Of a stretch of 55,302 nucleotides of DNA, positions 17,518 through 25,833 are shown piece after piece; position 1 is the first letter of the stretch; every line of letters starts with the position of its first letter. The notes under the pieces are model-generated. The model was not told where the DNA came from. It ran no database searches and saw only the letters and a program-made list of their open reading frames with translations. Source of the stretch: Campylobacterota bacterium. GTDB lineage: Bacteria; Campylobacterota; Campylobacteria; Campylobacterales; Sulfurimonadaceae. Where the stretch lies: positions 1 to 55,302 of the forward strand of contig VCAX01000002.1 in assembly GCA_013607665.1 (NCBI GenBank), written 5' to 3'. Made by a program: the position numbers and the translations under genes.

Positions 17518-18368
17518 GCATAATAGAGCAGATGCTGCAAAAATATAACCCACAGAGTCAAAATGAACTGATTAATGCACTCAAAGAGATATTTCAGAAG
17601 ATTACACTTCTTGGGCTTTACAGGGGTGATTTTTTCAAAGAGGCTGTATTTTACGGAGGTACATCTTTGAGAATACTCTACAGACTTGAGCGGTTTTCGG
17701 AAGATCTGGATTTTTCACTGCTCAAAAAAGATTCGCAGTTTGATATTGAAAAATATTTTCCATGCATTGAGAGTGAATTTGAAGCACTTGGTATCCCTGT
17801 ATCATTAAGTAAAAAGATTAAAAAAGGAGATGGCAATATAGATTCCGCTTTTTTGAAAAATGATACAGCCATCTACACACTTGGTATTGAGGCCAAAGGG
17901 ATAGAGAATATCCACTCTGGTGTAAAGCTCAAAATAAAAATAGAGGTCGATACCAATCCACCGCTAAAATTTCAGAGCGAATCAAAAACACTGCTGCTTC
18001 CGATAACTTTTAATGTCAGAACAATGACTCTTCCAAATCTTTATGCAGGCAAGATGCACGCACTCCTTTTTAGAGCTTGGAAAAACAGAGTTAAGGGAAG
18101 AGACTGGTTTGATTTTGAATGGTACGCTAAAAAAGGGGTGAAACTTAATCTTGAACATCTGTGTGAGCGGATGAGGGAGAGTGGTGATTTTAATGGAGAT
18201 ACTTTAACGCAAGAAGAGTTTGTATGTATGCTCAACGACAGAATAGAAAATCTCAATATCGAACAGGCAGTCAATGAAGTAAAACCGTTTGTAAAAGATC
18301 AAAGTGTCTTTGATTTTTGGTCAAGAGAGTATTTTAAACTTCTGGCTTCAAAAATAGAGTTTGTTTAA
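17514..18368 (+). CDS. abiEii: AbiEii-type nucleotidyltransferase toxin
   Basis: The 284 residues contain the DNA polymerase beta-like nucleotidyltransferase motif YGGTSLRILYRLERFSEDLD, with G48-G49, S51, D64 and D66. The family's KMHALLFRAWKNRVKGRDWFD stretch follows at about residue 180-200. AbiEii toxins stop growth, giving abortive infection and element maintenance; related enzymes modify tRNA acceptor ends. Translation is coupled to the antitoxin by an ATGA overlap. The catalytic residues look intact, so the system is probably active. Confidence 0.9.
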   Translation: MSIIEQMLQKYNPQSQNELINALKEIFQKITLLGLYRGDFFKEAVFYGGTSLRILYRLERFSEDLDFSLLKKDSQFDIEKYFPCIESEFEALGIPVSLSKKIKKGDGNIDSAFLKNDTAIYTLGIEAKGIENIHSGVKLKIKIEVDTNPPLKFQSESKTLLLPITFNVRTMTLPNLYAGKMHALLFRAWKNRVKGRDWFDFEWYAKKGVKLNLEHLCERMRESGDFNGDTLTQEEFVCMLNDRIENLNIEQAVNEVKPFVKDQSVFDFWSREYFKLLASKIEFV

Positions 18369-18560
18369 ATTTATGTATCGTTTTTTTTGCATAATTTCAT
18401 TAAAGTGCCTGATATAGGGCTTTAAAAACGACGATTGTGGTACGGTTTTTTTCAGCAGGGGACATTTTGGCTGTATATAACGACTAATTAGCTAAATTTG
18501 TCCCTTGAGAGGGGATACAATTGAGCTATATATGAACGACAGTGAGTAGTGGTGGACAGA
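18369..18560. other. Intergenic region after abiEii with inverted repeats
   Basis: No reading frame of note. GGGACA (18459-18464) and TGTCCC (18499-18504) form the ends of an imperfect inverted repeat, and CCCT-TGAG-AGGG directly after it can form a second small hairpin. Together these could end transcripts from both sides or form a small structured RNA. No clear promoter or U-tract was found. Confidence 0.35.
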
Positions 18561-18815
18561 TTACTTTTGATTTATTGACGGGATAAGAACAGATACTTCT
18601 ATTTTAAACTCGGAAGCAATCTTGTAAAGATGTTCCAAATTGTAATGAACACCATGTTTTCTGGTTTCAATTTTTGCAACATAATTAGGTGATTTATGGC
18701 CAAGAATTTGAGCAAGCTTTAACTGGCTTACCTTACGCTTCTTCCTCTCAGCTTTAACATTTTCAACAATTTGATCCATAAATTTTGCCAAAGCTTTTTC
18801 TGTTTCCAAGTACAC
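18561..18815 (-). CDS. XRE-family helix-turn-helix repressor
   Basis: The 84-residue protein is almost entirely a lambda-Cro/C1-type helix-turn-helix: VSQLKLAQILGHKSPNYVAKIETRKHG, with the expected spacing of the two helices. The start may be GTG at 18815 or TTG at 18809; the latter has TAGG at better spacing. It is divergent from the small membrane protein/lipoprotein operon. A perfect 18-bp palindrome lies between them, so it probably controls both directions. It may be an element repressor or the regulator of the neighbouring two genes. Confidence 0.8.
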   Translation of the reverse strand: MYLETEKALAKFMDQIVENVKAERKKRKVSQLKLAQILGHKSPNYVAKIETRKHGVHYNLEHLYKIASEFKIEVSVLIPSINQK

Positions 18816-18859
18816 ACCTATGAGTTTTTGTAATCATAGTTGTTATGTAAAAACTAAAC

Positions 18860-18877
18860 AAACACTTATAAGTGTTT
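18860..18877. promoter_or_regulatory. 18-bp perfect palindrome, likely XRE repressor operator
   Basis: AAACACTTATAAGTGTTT is a perfect palindrome in the 103-bp gap between the XRE gene and the divergent operon. A TAAAAT -10-like box for the rightward operon lies about 17 bases downstream of it. Size and symmetry suit a dimeric Cro-like repressor. Confidence 0.65.
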
Positions 18878-18930
18878 ATAAAGATAATTTACTGTAAAAT
18901 AGATGTATTAAATTTTATATGGAGAAGGCT

Positions 18931-19182
18931 ATGTTAGAATATTTGGTACATGTATTTTCCAGAATAGTTTTTGGGTATCTAGGTGGAGCGTTGGTAGCTG
19001 CTGCAATATTTGCTGCATATTGGTATGGGTATGATTTTGAGTATGCAAAACAAACAGCTATAGAGATCTCTCAAGGTAAACTTTTTCAGTTTTTATTGTG
19101 GTTGCCATTAGTTGTGGCATGGTTTAATCCAAGTGGAAAGGGTGGTTGCCATAAAATATATTATGGATACTATAGCATATGA
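18931..19182 (+). CDS. Small membrane protein of unknown function
   Basis: The ATG at 18931 is chosen because GGAGAAGG lies just before it; an ATG at 18919 overlaps that site. The 83 residues hold two hydrophobic segments, about 10-27 and 44-60, with aromatic residues at the ends. I recognise no family. Its TGA overlaps the ATG of the lipoprotein gene (ATGA), so the two are translated together. It is divergent from the XRE repressor. Confidence 0.6.
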   Translation: MLEYLVHVFSRIVFGYLGGALVAAAIFAAYWYGYDFEYAKQTAIEISQGKLFQFLLWLPLVVAWFNPSGKGGCHKIYYGYYSI

Positions 19183-20000
19183 GACTAGCGATGATAAGAA
19201 GCTCGATTTTCCTCTTGGCAGGCTTATTGCTTTTGTCTGCGTGCAGTACAAAAAAAGTTACAAAACCAATCTCTGCTCAAAATGTCTCTTTTAATGGATA
19301 TCTGACAAATATGGGATATAAAAAAGATGGGAGTCATGCGTATCGTAAAAATCTTCCTTATGAGAGTTGCTCCAAAGAGTATCACAAAGATTTAAAACTG
19401 TTGGATAAATATGCCGAGGTAAACATTGGACCGGCATGGGGTCAAGATTTTGACTTTGCATTGCATGATGGCAAACACTATATAATTAATGGTAAGTGCT
19501 GTGTTTTAAGAGAACAAGACAGGCTGCTTTTTTCTATCAAAACGGTCTCTTCTTATAAAAATGACACCTGCAATCTCTTTATTGAAAAGTATTCTCCACA
19601 AGAGAGCCAAATGAAAACAGCACAGATTTTAAAAATTCAACAACAAAGAGATGCTGAGTATAAGAAAAAACAAGCAGCAATCAAACTAAAAAAACAGCAG
19701 GAACGACAAAGACAAGAGCAACAATATGCAGAACTTCGTAATCGCAAAGGGGAGCATCTTTTGCACTTTTTTAACCACTCTATTACACATGTTGATCGAT
19801 ATGACAGATTTTTTGACAAAGATATGCAGGTTAGACTCTGCCAACTAAAATGCAAAGAGCTCACGAAAAATGAGACTGGATATACAGATATACAAAGTGC
19901 TTTAAATGATGGATGGCATTTTGTGACAAAGCTGGATGTTGCAAAATATGATGACTATAAATGTTCCTGTAGAGGGGAGAAAGTTATTTTAAGAAAATAG
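19179..20000 (+). CDS. Putative lipoprotein with coiled-coil segment
   Basis: The 273-residue product has a signal peptide and the lipobox LSAC (Cys22 from the first ATG). An in-frame ATG at 19191 would give a shorter signal. The mature protein contains several cysteines, paired in places (KCCVL and SCRGEK), and a Gln/Lys/Arg-rich coiled coil at about 145-185. No domain is recognised. It is translationally coupled to the preceding membrane protein. The two might form an envelope surface module, such as a phage-exclusion or entry-exclusion pair, but this is speculation. Confidence 0.7.
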   Translation: MRLAMIRSSIFLLAGLLLLSACSTKKVTKPISAQNVSFNGYLTNMGYKKDGSHAYRKNLPYESCSKEYHKDLKLLDKYAEVNIGPAWGQDFDFALHDGKHYIINGKCCVLREQDRLLFSIKTVSSYKNDTCNLFIEKYSPQESQMKTAQILKIQQQRDAEYKKKQAAIKLKKQQERQRQEQQYAELRNRKGEHLLHFFNHSITHVDRYDRFFDKDMQVRLCQLKCKELTKNETGYTDIQSALNDGWHFVTKLDVAKYDDYKCSCRGEKVILRK

Positions 20001-20018
20001 AGCAGTTACAGATTGAAA

Positions 20019-20189
20019 ATGCTAAAATATCCTATGCAGTTTTTAATCTTACTTTTTTTACTGGCATTGGTAGCACTCCTTTTCAATATGTAACTAGCTG
20101 CAAGTTTTATAGGCGGACTCTTTTTGCTTGTGGTTTTGATAGAGCTAAATATGCAAAAAGCAAAAAACTTTTTAAATGATATTTTTTAG
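20019..20189 (+). pseudogene. Small two-helix membrane protein interrupted by a stop codon
   Basis: Reading from the ATG at 20019 gives 24 residues, a full hydrophobic helix, then TAA at 20091-20093. The same frame continues without a break for 31 more codons with a second hydrophobic helix and a polar tail, to TAG at 20187. This looks like one 56-codon membrane protein broken by a nonsense change, although two overlapping tiny proteins are possible. No strong ribosome site is seen. Confidence 0.4.
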
Positions 20190-20201
20190 CAGGAGCAGTT
20201 T

Positions 20202-20318
20202 ATGCGAGATGATTTTTACCTAAACTTGATACTTGGTGCTTTTACACTTGCAGTAGTTATTATTGCTATTGCAAAATATCGTTATGAGAATGGTTACTCA
20301 AAATATAGTTCAAAATGA
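20202..20318 (+). CDS. Small single-helix membrane protein (38 residues)
   Basis: ATG at 20202 follows the ribosome site GCAGGAG. The product has a short acidic start, one hydrophobic helix (about 8-24, LILGAFTLAVVIIAIA) and a basic, tyrosine-rich tail. A good ribosome site, the inside-positive tail and a clean helix suggest a real microprotein. Function is unknown; small helix toxins and regulators of membrane enzymes look like this. Confidence 0.45.
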   Translation: MRDDFYLNLILGAFTLAVVIIAIAKYRYENGYSKYSSK

Positions 20319-20411
20319 GAATGTTTTTTACTTTTTAATGTTCATTAGATAGTCATTTTTATTTACCTATAAAAGTATATATAAAAAGTAAAAATATTAA
20401 ATTATTTATGT

Positions 20412-20446
20412 TATAATTATCTTAACAGGTAAATGAGGATAATTAT
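20412..20446 (+). promoter_or_regulatory. Promoter and operator/res-like repeat of the serine recombinase
   Basis: TATAAT (20412-20417) overlaps the left arm of a perfect 9-bp inverted repeat, ATAATTATC (20413-20421) and GATAATTAT (20438-20446). The right arm runs into the ATG. Binding here would block both transcription and translation start. Serine recombinases often bind near their own genes, so autoregulation or a recombination site is plausible. Confidence 0.5.
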
Positions 20447-21080
20447 GGCAAAAACTATCGGTTATATTCGAGTCAGTACAGACCAGCAAGATCTGCAAAA
20501 TCAACAACACTCTATTTTAGATTATGCAAATAAAAACTCACTTGGTAAAGTTAAGTTTATAGAAGTGAAGATGAGCAGTCGCAAAAAAGATGAAGATAGA
20601 AAAATTGATGAACTGTTTGAGTCTTTGCAAGCTGATGATCATTTAATAGTTTCGGAATTAAGCCGTATAGGTAGAAGTGTTGTCAATGTTGTAACGATTG
20701 TTAACAGACTCATAGCAAAAGGTGTAAACCTTCATATCCTCAAAGAACAGCTTTTTATTAAACCCAATGAGCAAAACCCTTTCACAGATTTTCAGATAAA
20801 TATCTTCTCAGCTTTTGCACAATTGGAGCGTGATCTTATAAGTAAAAGAACAAAAGAAGCTCTGCAAGCCAGAAAAGCCAAAGGGATTAAACTTGGTAAG
20901 CCTAAAGGTACCATTCAAGGTAGCATCTACGATAAAGATAGAGAGAAGATAAAAGAGTTGCATGAACTAGGAGTTTCCCTAACTAATATCTCTAAAAAAC
21001 ATTTAGGCTATGGAACTATCAAGAGTCTGAGTGAATATGTAAAAAACAAACTATACAAAGAGGTGAAAAATGACAAGTAG
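20445..21080 (+). CDS. Serine recombinase (resolvase/invertase family)
   Basis: The ATG at 20445 is preferred over 20433 because it gives the standard start AKTIGYIRVSTDQQ, with catalytic Ser11. Other catalytic-domain motifs are ELSRIGRS and FSAFAQLERDLISKRTKEAL. A C-terminal helix-turn-helix (about 180-210) completes the normal resolvase/invertase length of 211 residues. It may resolve dimers, invert a segment or be a remnant of a transposon. No transposase or clear inverted crossover sites lie nearby. The tyrosine recombinase is the better candidate for element integration. Confidence 0.88.
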   Translation: MAKTIGYIRVSTDQQDLQNQQHSILDYANKNSLGKVKFIEVKMSSRKKDEDRKIDELFESLQADDHLIVSELSRIGRSVVNVVTIVNRLIAKGVNLHILKEQLFIKPNEQNPFTDFQINIFSAFAQLERDLISKRTKEALQARKAKGIKLGKPKGTIQGSIYDKDREKIKELHELGVSLTNISKKHLGYGTIKSLSEYVKNKLYKEVKNDK

Positions 21081-21297
21081 TGTAAAAACTGTTTTTGCTG
21101 AGGAATTTAGTATGCATTATGAGTTTTATAAAGAGTATGATGATATAGTTATACACAAAGATAACAAACAAGTTTTTAAAGCTAATTTCAAAGATGGTAT
21201 GGTGCAACTTGTGCCACTCAGCAATGATGCAGCGATTCAAAAAATAGAATTAGGATTGAGTGAGTTCGCTAAAGAGTTAAAGAGACAGGGGTTTTAA
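21070..21297 (+). CDS. Small hypothetical protein upstream of hsdR
   Basis: The 75-residue protein starts inside the end of the serine recombinase gene (11-base overlap), with AAAGAGG as ribosome site. It has a beta-rich first half (YEFYKEYDDIVIHKDNKQVFKANF) and an amphipathic C-terminal helix. I do not recognise it. Position suggests cotranscription with the recombinase and the restriction locus. It could be a small regulator. Confidence 0.55.
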   Translation: MTSSVKTVFAEEFSMHYEFYKEYDDIVIHKDNKQVFKANFKDGMVQLVPLSNDAAIQKIELGLSEFAKELKRQGF

Positions 21298-21326
21298 ATG
21301 AATGACAATAAATTTAGGTTTGTAGT

Positions 21327-23708
21327 ATGTCAAAAAAGAATTTAACAGAACGAGATATTTGTACAAAATATATAACTCCAGCACTAGTTGAATCTGGCTG
21401 GAATTTGCACTCTCAATTTAGAGAAGAAGTAACCTTTTTTACAAACGGTCGTATTTATGTTCATGGTAAAATGGTACGAAGAGGTGAGCAAAAAAGAGCT
21501 GACTATATTCTTTACTACAAGCCAAATATCCCTATAGCTATTATAGAAGCAAAAGATAATAAACACAGCATTGGTGATGGTATGCAACAGGGTCTAGGTT
21601 ATGCTGAAATTTTAGATATACCTTTTGTTTACAGTACAAACGGTGATGGTTTTTTGGAGCATGACCCTACATTAACTCATGGCATGCTTGAAAAAGAAAT
21701 ATCACTTAATAATTTTCCATCTCCAGACGAGCTTTGGCAAAGATATAAAAAATATAGAGGTATCGAGGAAGACGAAGCTGAAAAAGTAGCACTTTCCCCT
21801 TACTACATCGATGATCCAAAAAGAGAGCCAAGATATTATCAAAAAAATGCCATTAATAGAACTATAGAAGCTATTGCAAAAGGACAGAAAAAAATCTTGC
21901 TTGTAATGGCAACAGGTACAGGAAAAACATACACCGCATTTCAGATTATATACAGACTCTATAAATCAAAAAAAGCAAAAAGAATCCTTTTCTTAGCCGA
22001 TAGAAATATATTGGTAGATCAAACCAAGATAGGTGATTTTAAACACTTTGGTGACAAGATGACTAAAATTACAAATAGAACTATTGATAAATCTTTTGAA
22101 ATCTATCTTTCACTTTATCAGGCTATTACTGGCAACAGTGAAGAAAAGAAGATATTTAAAGAGTTTAGTCGTGACTTTTTTGATCTCATCGTCATAGATG
22201 AGGCTCACCGAGGAAGTGCAGCGGAAGATAGCCAATGGAGGGAAATATTAGAGTATTTTGATAGTGCTGTACAGATAGGTCTTACGGCAACTCCAAAAGA
22301 GACAAAATATGTGAGTAACATTTCATACTTTGGCGATCCAGTTTATACTTACTCTTTAAAACAAGGAATAGATGACGGGTTTTTAGCTCCGTACAAAGTG
22401 ATCCGTTTAGCACTTGATAGAGATGTTGAGGGGTGGAGACCTTATAATGGGCAAACAGATGATAAAGGTGAAGCTATTGAAGATAGAGAATACAATACAA
22501 AAGACTTTGATAAAAACCTTATTCTTACTCAAAGAACCAATCTTGTCGCAAAAAAAATAACTCAATATCTAAGCGAAAATGATCCATATATGAAAACCAT
22601 TGTCTTTTGTGTAGATATAGATCATGCAGAAAGGATGAGACAAGCTCTTGTAAATGCTAACCCTGCTATGGCGAAAGAGAGCAGAAAATATGTTATGCGT
22701 ATTACAGGAGACAATGAAGAAGGAAAAAAAGAGCTAGATAACTTCATAGACCCAGAATCTACTTATCCAGTCATAGCTACTACTTCAAAACTTATGACGA
22801 CTGGTGTAGATGCTCAAACTACAGGACTCATTGTACTTGATAGCAATATAGGTTCAATGACAGAGTTTAAACAGATAATCGGTAGAGGTACAAGGATAAA
22901 TGAGACTTATGGGAAATTATACTTTACTATTATGGATTTTAGAAATGTTACAAGACATTTTGCTGATTCTGATTTTGACGGTGATCCAGTTCAGATATAT
23001 GAGCCAAAAGACGATGATCCTATTACACCTCCAGAAGAAGAGATTCCAGAAGAGTTTAGTGATACTTTAAATGAGCTAAGTGAGCCTTATGGTGAAACTA
23101 CAGATGTATCTATAACAGACGGAGAAGACGGCACTTCAAAATTTACTCGCCATATAGTAAGCGGTGTAAAAGTAAAAGTATTAAACAAGCGTGTGCAGTA
23201 CATCGGAGCGGATGGGAAGCTTATCACGGAGTCACTCGTGGACTATAGCCGTAAAAATATCAAAAACAGATATGCAAGTTTGGATGAGTTTTTACAAGAG
23301 TGGAGTATGGCAGAGCAAAAAGAAGCTATCATTAAAGCTCTAAGCGATCAAGGTGTGTTTTTTGATGAACTTGAGAGTGAAGTAGGCAAAGAGGGTCTCG
23401 ATCCATTTGATCTTATATGTCATATAGCATTTGATAGACCAGCTCTTACTCGAGCCGAACGAGCAGGAAAATTAAAGCAAAATAGCTATTTTAATAAATA
23501 CTCAGATAAAGCAAAAGCAGTTATAAATGCTCTTTTAGATAAATATACAGAATCAGGAATAGAGAGTATCGAAGATATTGCAGTGCTAAAAGTACCACCA
23601 TTTAATGAGTATGGTACGATGACAGAACTTACGAAACTTTTTGGTGGTGGAAGAGCTGGCTATCAGTCTCTTATCAAAGAGATAGAGCAACATTTATATG
23701 CATCTTGA
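21327..23708 (+). CDS. hsdR: Type I restriction enzyme, restriction (R) subunit
   Basis: HsdR cuts DNA after ATP-driven translocation by the R-M-S complex. The N-terminal PD-(D/E)xK nuclease is visible as RADYILYY (D59) and IIEAK (E74, K76). Two RecA-like helicase lobes follow, with ATGTGKT (195-201), DEAH (291-294), the SAT-like LTATP motif and QIIGRGTRI. The C-terminal part resembles the EcoEI-type R-subunit domain. At 793 residues it is a normal short HsdR. Unusually, hsdM is not adjacent: a RecQ-PRTase and a DprA-like gene lie between them. Confidence 0.95.
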   Translation: MSKKNLTERDICTKYITPALVESGWNLHSQFREEVTFFTNGRIYVHGKMVRRGEQKRADYILYYKPNIPIAIIEAKDNKHSIGDGMQQGLGYAEILDIPFVYSTNGDGFLEHDPTLTHGMLEKEISLNNFPSPDELWQRYKKYRGIEEDEAEKVALSPYYIDDPKREPRYYQKNAINRTIEAIAKGQKKILLVMATGTGKTYTAFQIIYRLYKSKKAKRILFLADRNILVDQTKIGDFKHFGDKMTKITNRTIDKSFEIYLSLYQAITGNSEEKKIFKEFSRDFFDLIVIDEAHRGSAAEDSQWREILEYFDSAVQIGLTATPKETKYVSNISYFGDPVYTYSLKQGIDDGFLAPYKVIRLALDRDVEGWRPYNGQTDDKGEAIEDREYNTKDFDKNLILTQRTNLVAKKITQYLSENDPYMKTIVFCVDIDHAERMRQALVNANPAMAKESRKYVMRITGDNEEGKKELDNFIDPESTYPVIATTSKLMTTGVDAQTTGLIVLDSNIGSMTEFKQIIGRGTRINETYGKLYFTIMDFRNVTRHFADSDFDGDPVQIYEPKDDDPITPPEEEIPEEFSDTLNELSEPYGETTDVSITDGEDGTSKFTRHIVSGVKVKVLNKRVQYIGADGKLITESLVDYSRKNIKNRYASLDEFLQEWSMAEQKEAIIKALSDQGVFFDELESEVGKEGLDPFDLICHIAFDRPALTRAERAGKLKQNSYFNKYSDKAKAVINALLDKYTESGIESIEDIAVLKVPPFNEYGTMTELTKLFGGGRAGYQSLIKEIEQHLYAS

Positions 23709-23745
23709 TTTGGAAAAGTATGCTTAATAAGATAAGGAATATGAG

Positions 23746-25833
23746 ATGTTAACAAGAGAAAAAGCACAACAGTATTTAAAAGACTCTCTTCAAAATGAAA
23801 AGGCTGATTTTAGAGAAGATCAGTATGAAGCTATTGATACGGTTGTAAACCAGAGAAAAAAAGTTCTTGTTGTTCAAAAGACTGGCTGGGGTAAGAGTAG
23901 TGTGTATTTTATTTCTACCAAGTTTTTAAGAGAGCAAGGAAGTGGACTTACAATTATTATCTCTCCTTTGTTAGCATTGATGAGAAACCAAATAGATTCA
24001 GCTAAAAAACTTGGACTGAATGTTGTAACAATTAATTCATCCAACACGAATGATTGGGCTTTTGCAAAAGCTCAAATTTTACAAAATAAAGTTGATGCAT
24101 TACTTGTTTCTCCAGAAAGATTGGCAAATGAAAACTTTATGCAAGAGATATTGGAACCAATTTCTGGAAGTATTGGACTATTTGTAATCGATGAAGCACA
24201 CTGTATTAGTGATTGGGGTCATGATTTTCGACCTGATTATAAAAGAATTACAAATATATTAAAACAAATGCCTGCAAACACACCTATTTTAGCAACGACT
24301 GCAACAGCTAATGATAGAGTGATTACTGATATTGAAAATCAAATAAGTGGACTTATAACCATTAGAGGAAGTCTTAAAAGAGAAAGTCTTTCTTTGAATA
24401 ATCTTAGACTTCCTGAGCAATCTCATAGACTTGCTTGGCTTCTTGAACATTTACCCTCATTTAAAGGTTCGGGAATTGTATATGTTTTAACACAAAGAGA
24501 TGCAAAAGTAGTTGCACAGTGGCTTAGTCAAAATGGTATTACAGCAAGTGCTTATTTTAGTGGTGTTGAGCATGATGATTTTGAAAATAGTGATGAGTAT
24601 AGAATTTTTTTAGAGAATCAACTTATCAATAATGAGATAAAAGTTTTGGTTGCTACATCAGCTCTTGGAATGGGATTTGATAAGAGTGATTTAGGTTTTG
24701 TAATTCATTATCAAGCTCCAGGATCAATTATAAGTTATTATCAACAAGTTGGTCGTGCAGGTCGTGGTATAGATGAAGCCTATGGTATTTTACTCAGTGG
24801 ACATGAAGATGATGATATTCATGATTTTTTTAGAGGCTCATCTTTTCCAAAAGAAGAAAATATCACTTTAGTATTAGAGCATTTGGATAATAGTGATGGG
24901 TTGTCTATAGTGGAGTTACAAAAAGAGCTTAACTTAACTCAAGGAGAAGTTGAAAAGACATTAAAGTATCTTAATGTAGAAACTCCTTCTCCTGTAACCA
25001 GGATAGGCTCAAAATGGTATAGAACACCAACTAAATATGTTCATGATAGAGAAAAAATCGAAGCTATTTTAGCTATCAGGCAATCTGAATGGGATGAGAT
25101 GCAAAGTTATTTAGATACTGATGAATGTTTAATGTTATTTTTGCAAAATGCCTTAAATGATCTAAATCCTCAGATATGTGGAAAATGTGCTAATTGCTTA
25201 ACCCCATTAAGTGGTACATTCTCCCACGAAAATGGTTTGAAAGCCGCCGACTTCTTGAAAAAAAGCGACATAGTTTTTAGTCCTAAAAAGCAAGTAAAAC
25301 TGGATGCTCTAAGTAAATATGGCATTAGAGGTAATATCAGATCAGAATTAAGAGCAGAAGAGGGAAGAATTTTATCTAGATGGGAAGATGCTGGATGGGG
25401 AAGAGTTGTTGCAAAAGATAAACATCAAGGTAAATTTTCAGATCAGCTTGTAGATGCATTTGTAAAGATGATTAAAAAATGGAATCCTTCTCCTGTACCA
25501 CAGTGGGTTACATGTATTCCATCTCTAAATCATCCAACTTTAGTCCCAAATTTTGCACAAAAAGTAGCAAAAAAACTAAATTTACCCTTTATTGCAGCTG
25601 TGAAAAAGATAAAACAAAATCAAGCTCAAAAAATGATGAACAATGCTTATCATCAAGCCAAAAATCTTGATGGAGTCTTTGAAGTGGAAGATAATATACC
25701 TGATAAGGCTGTTCTATTGATAGATGATATCATTGATTCTGGTTGGACAGTCACGGTTGCCTCGGCTCTTTTAAAGCAAAAGGGAAGTGGTGAAGTATTT
25801 CCTGCTTCACTCGCCACAACTGGAAAAATGTAA
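23746..25833 (+). CDS. RecQ-family DNA helicase fused to a ComF-like phosphoribosyltransferase domain
   Basis: The first ~490 of 695 residues are a RecQ helicase: Q-motif FREDQYEAI, Walker A variant TGWGKS (46-51), DEAH (149-152) with the RecQ aromatic loop ISDWGHDFRPDY, ATTATA, LGMGFDKSDL and QQVGRAGRG. Four cysteines (C461, C478, C481, C484) match the RecQ zinc site. The HRDC domain is absent. Instead, after a linker, residues ~580-695 form a type I phosphoribosyltransferase domain like ComF, with CIPSLNHP and the PRPP loop LIDDIIDSGWT (D660, D661, T668). It shares the last base of its stop with the DprA-like start codon. It should unwind DNA; the PRTase reaction is unknown. Confidence 0.9.
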   Translation: MLTREKAQQYLKDSLQNEKADFREDQYEAIDTVVNQRKKVLVVQKTGWGKSSVYFISTKFLREQGSGLTIIISPLLALMRNQIDSAKKLGLNVVTINSSNTNDWAFAKAQILQNKVDALLVSPERLANENFMQEILEPISGSIGLFVIDEAHCISDWGHDFRPDYKRITNILKQMPANTPILATTATANDRVITDIENQISGLITIRGSLKRESLSLNNLRLPEQSHRLAWLLEHLPSFKGSGIVYVLTQRDAKVVAQWLSQNGITASAYFSGVEHDDFENSDEYRIFLENQLINNEIKVLVATSALGMGFDKSDLGFVIHYQAPGSIISYYQQVGRAGRGIDEAYGILLSGHEDDDIHDFFRGSSFPKEENITLVLEHLDNSDGLSIVELQKELNLTQGEVEKTLKYLNVETPSPVTRIGSKWYRTPTKYVHDREKIEAILAIRQSEWDEMQSYLDTDECLMLFLQNALNDLNPQICGKCANCLTPLSGTFSHENGLKAADFLKKSDIVFSPKKQVKLDALSKYGIRGNIRSELRAEEGRILSRWEDAGWGRVVAKDKHQGKFSDQLVDAFVKMIKKWNPSPVPQWVTCIPSLNHPTLVPNFAQKVAKKLNLPFIAAVKKIKQNQAQKMMNNAYHQAKNLDGVFEVEDNIPDKAVLLIDDIIDSGWTVTVASALLKQKGSGEVFPASLATTGKM

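Noticed and set aside
20445-21080. Serine recombinase as the enzyme that integrated the island
   Set aside because: It is of the small resolvase/invertase size and lies inside the element, while a full tyrosine integrase sits at the left att copy.
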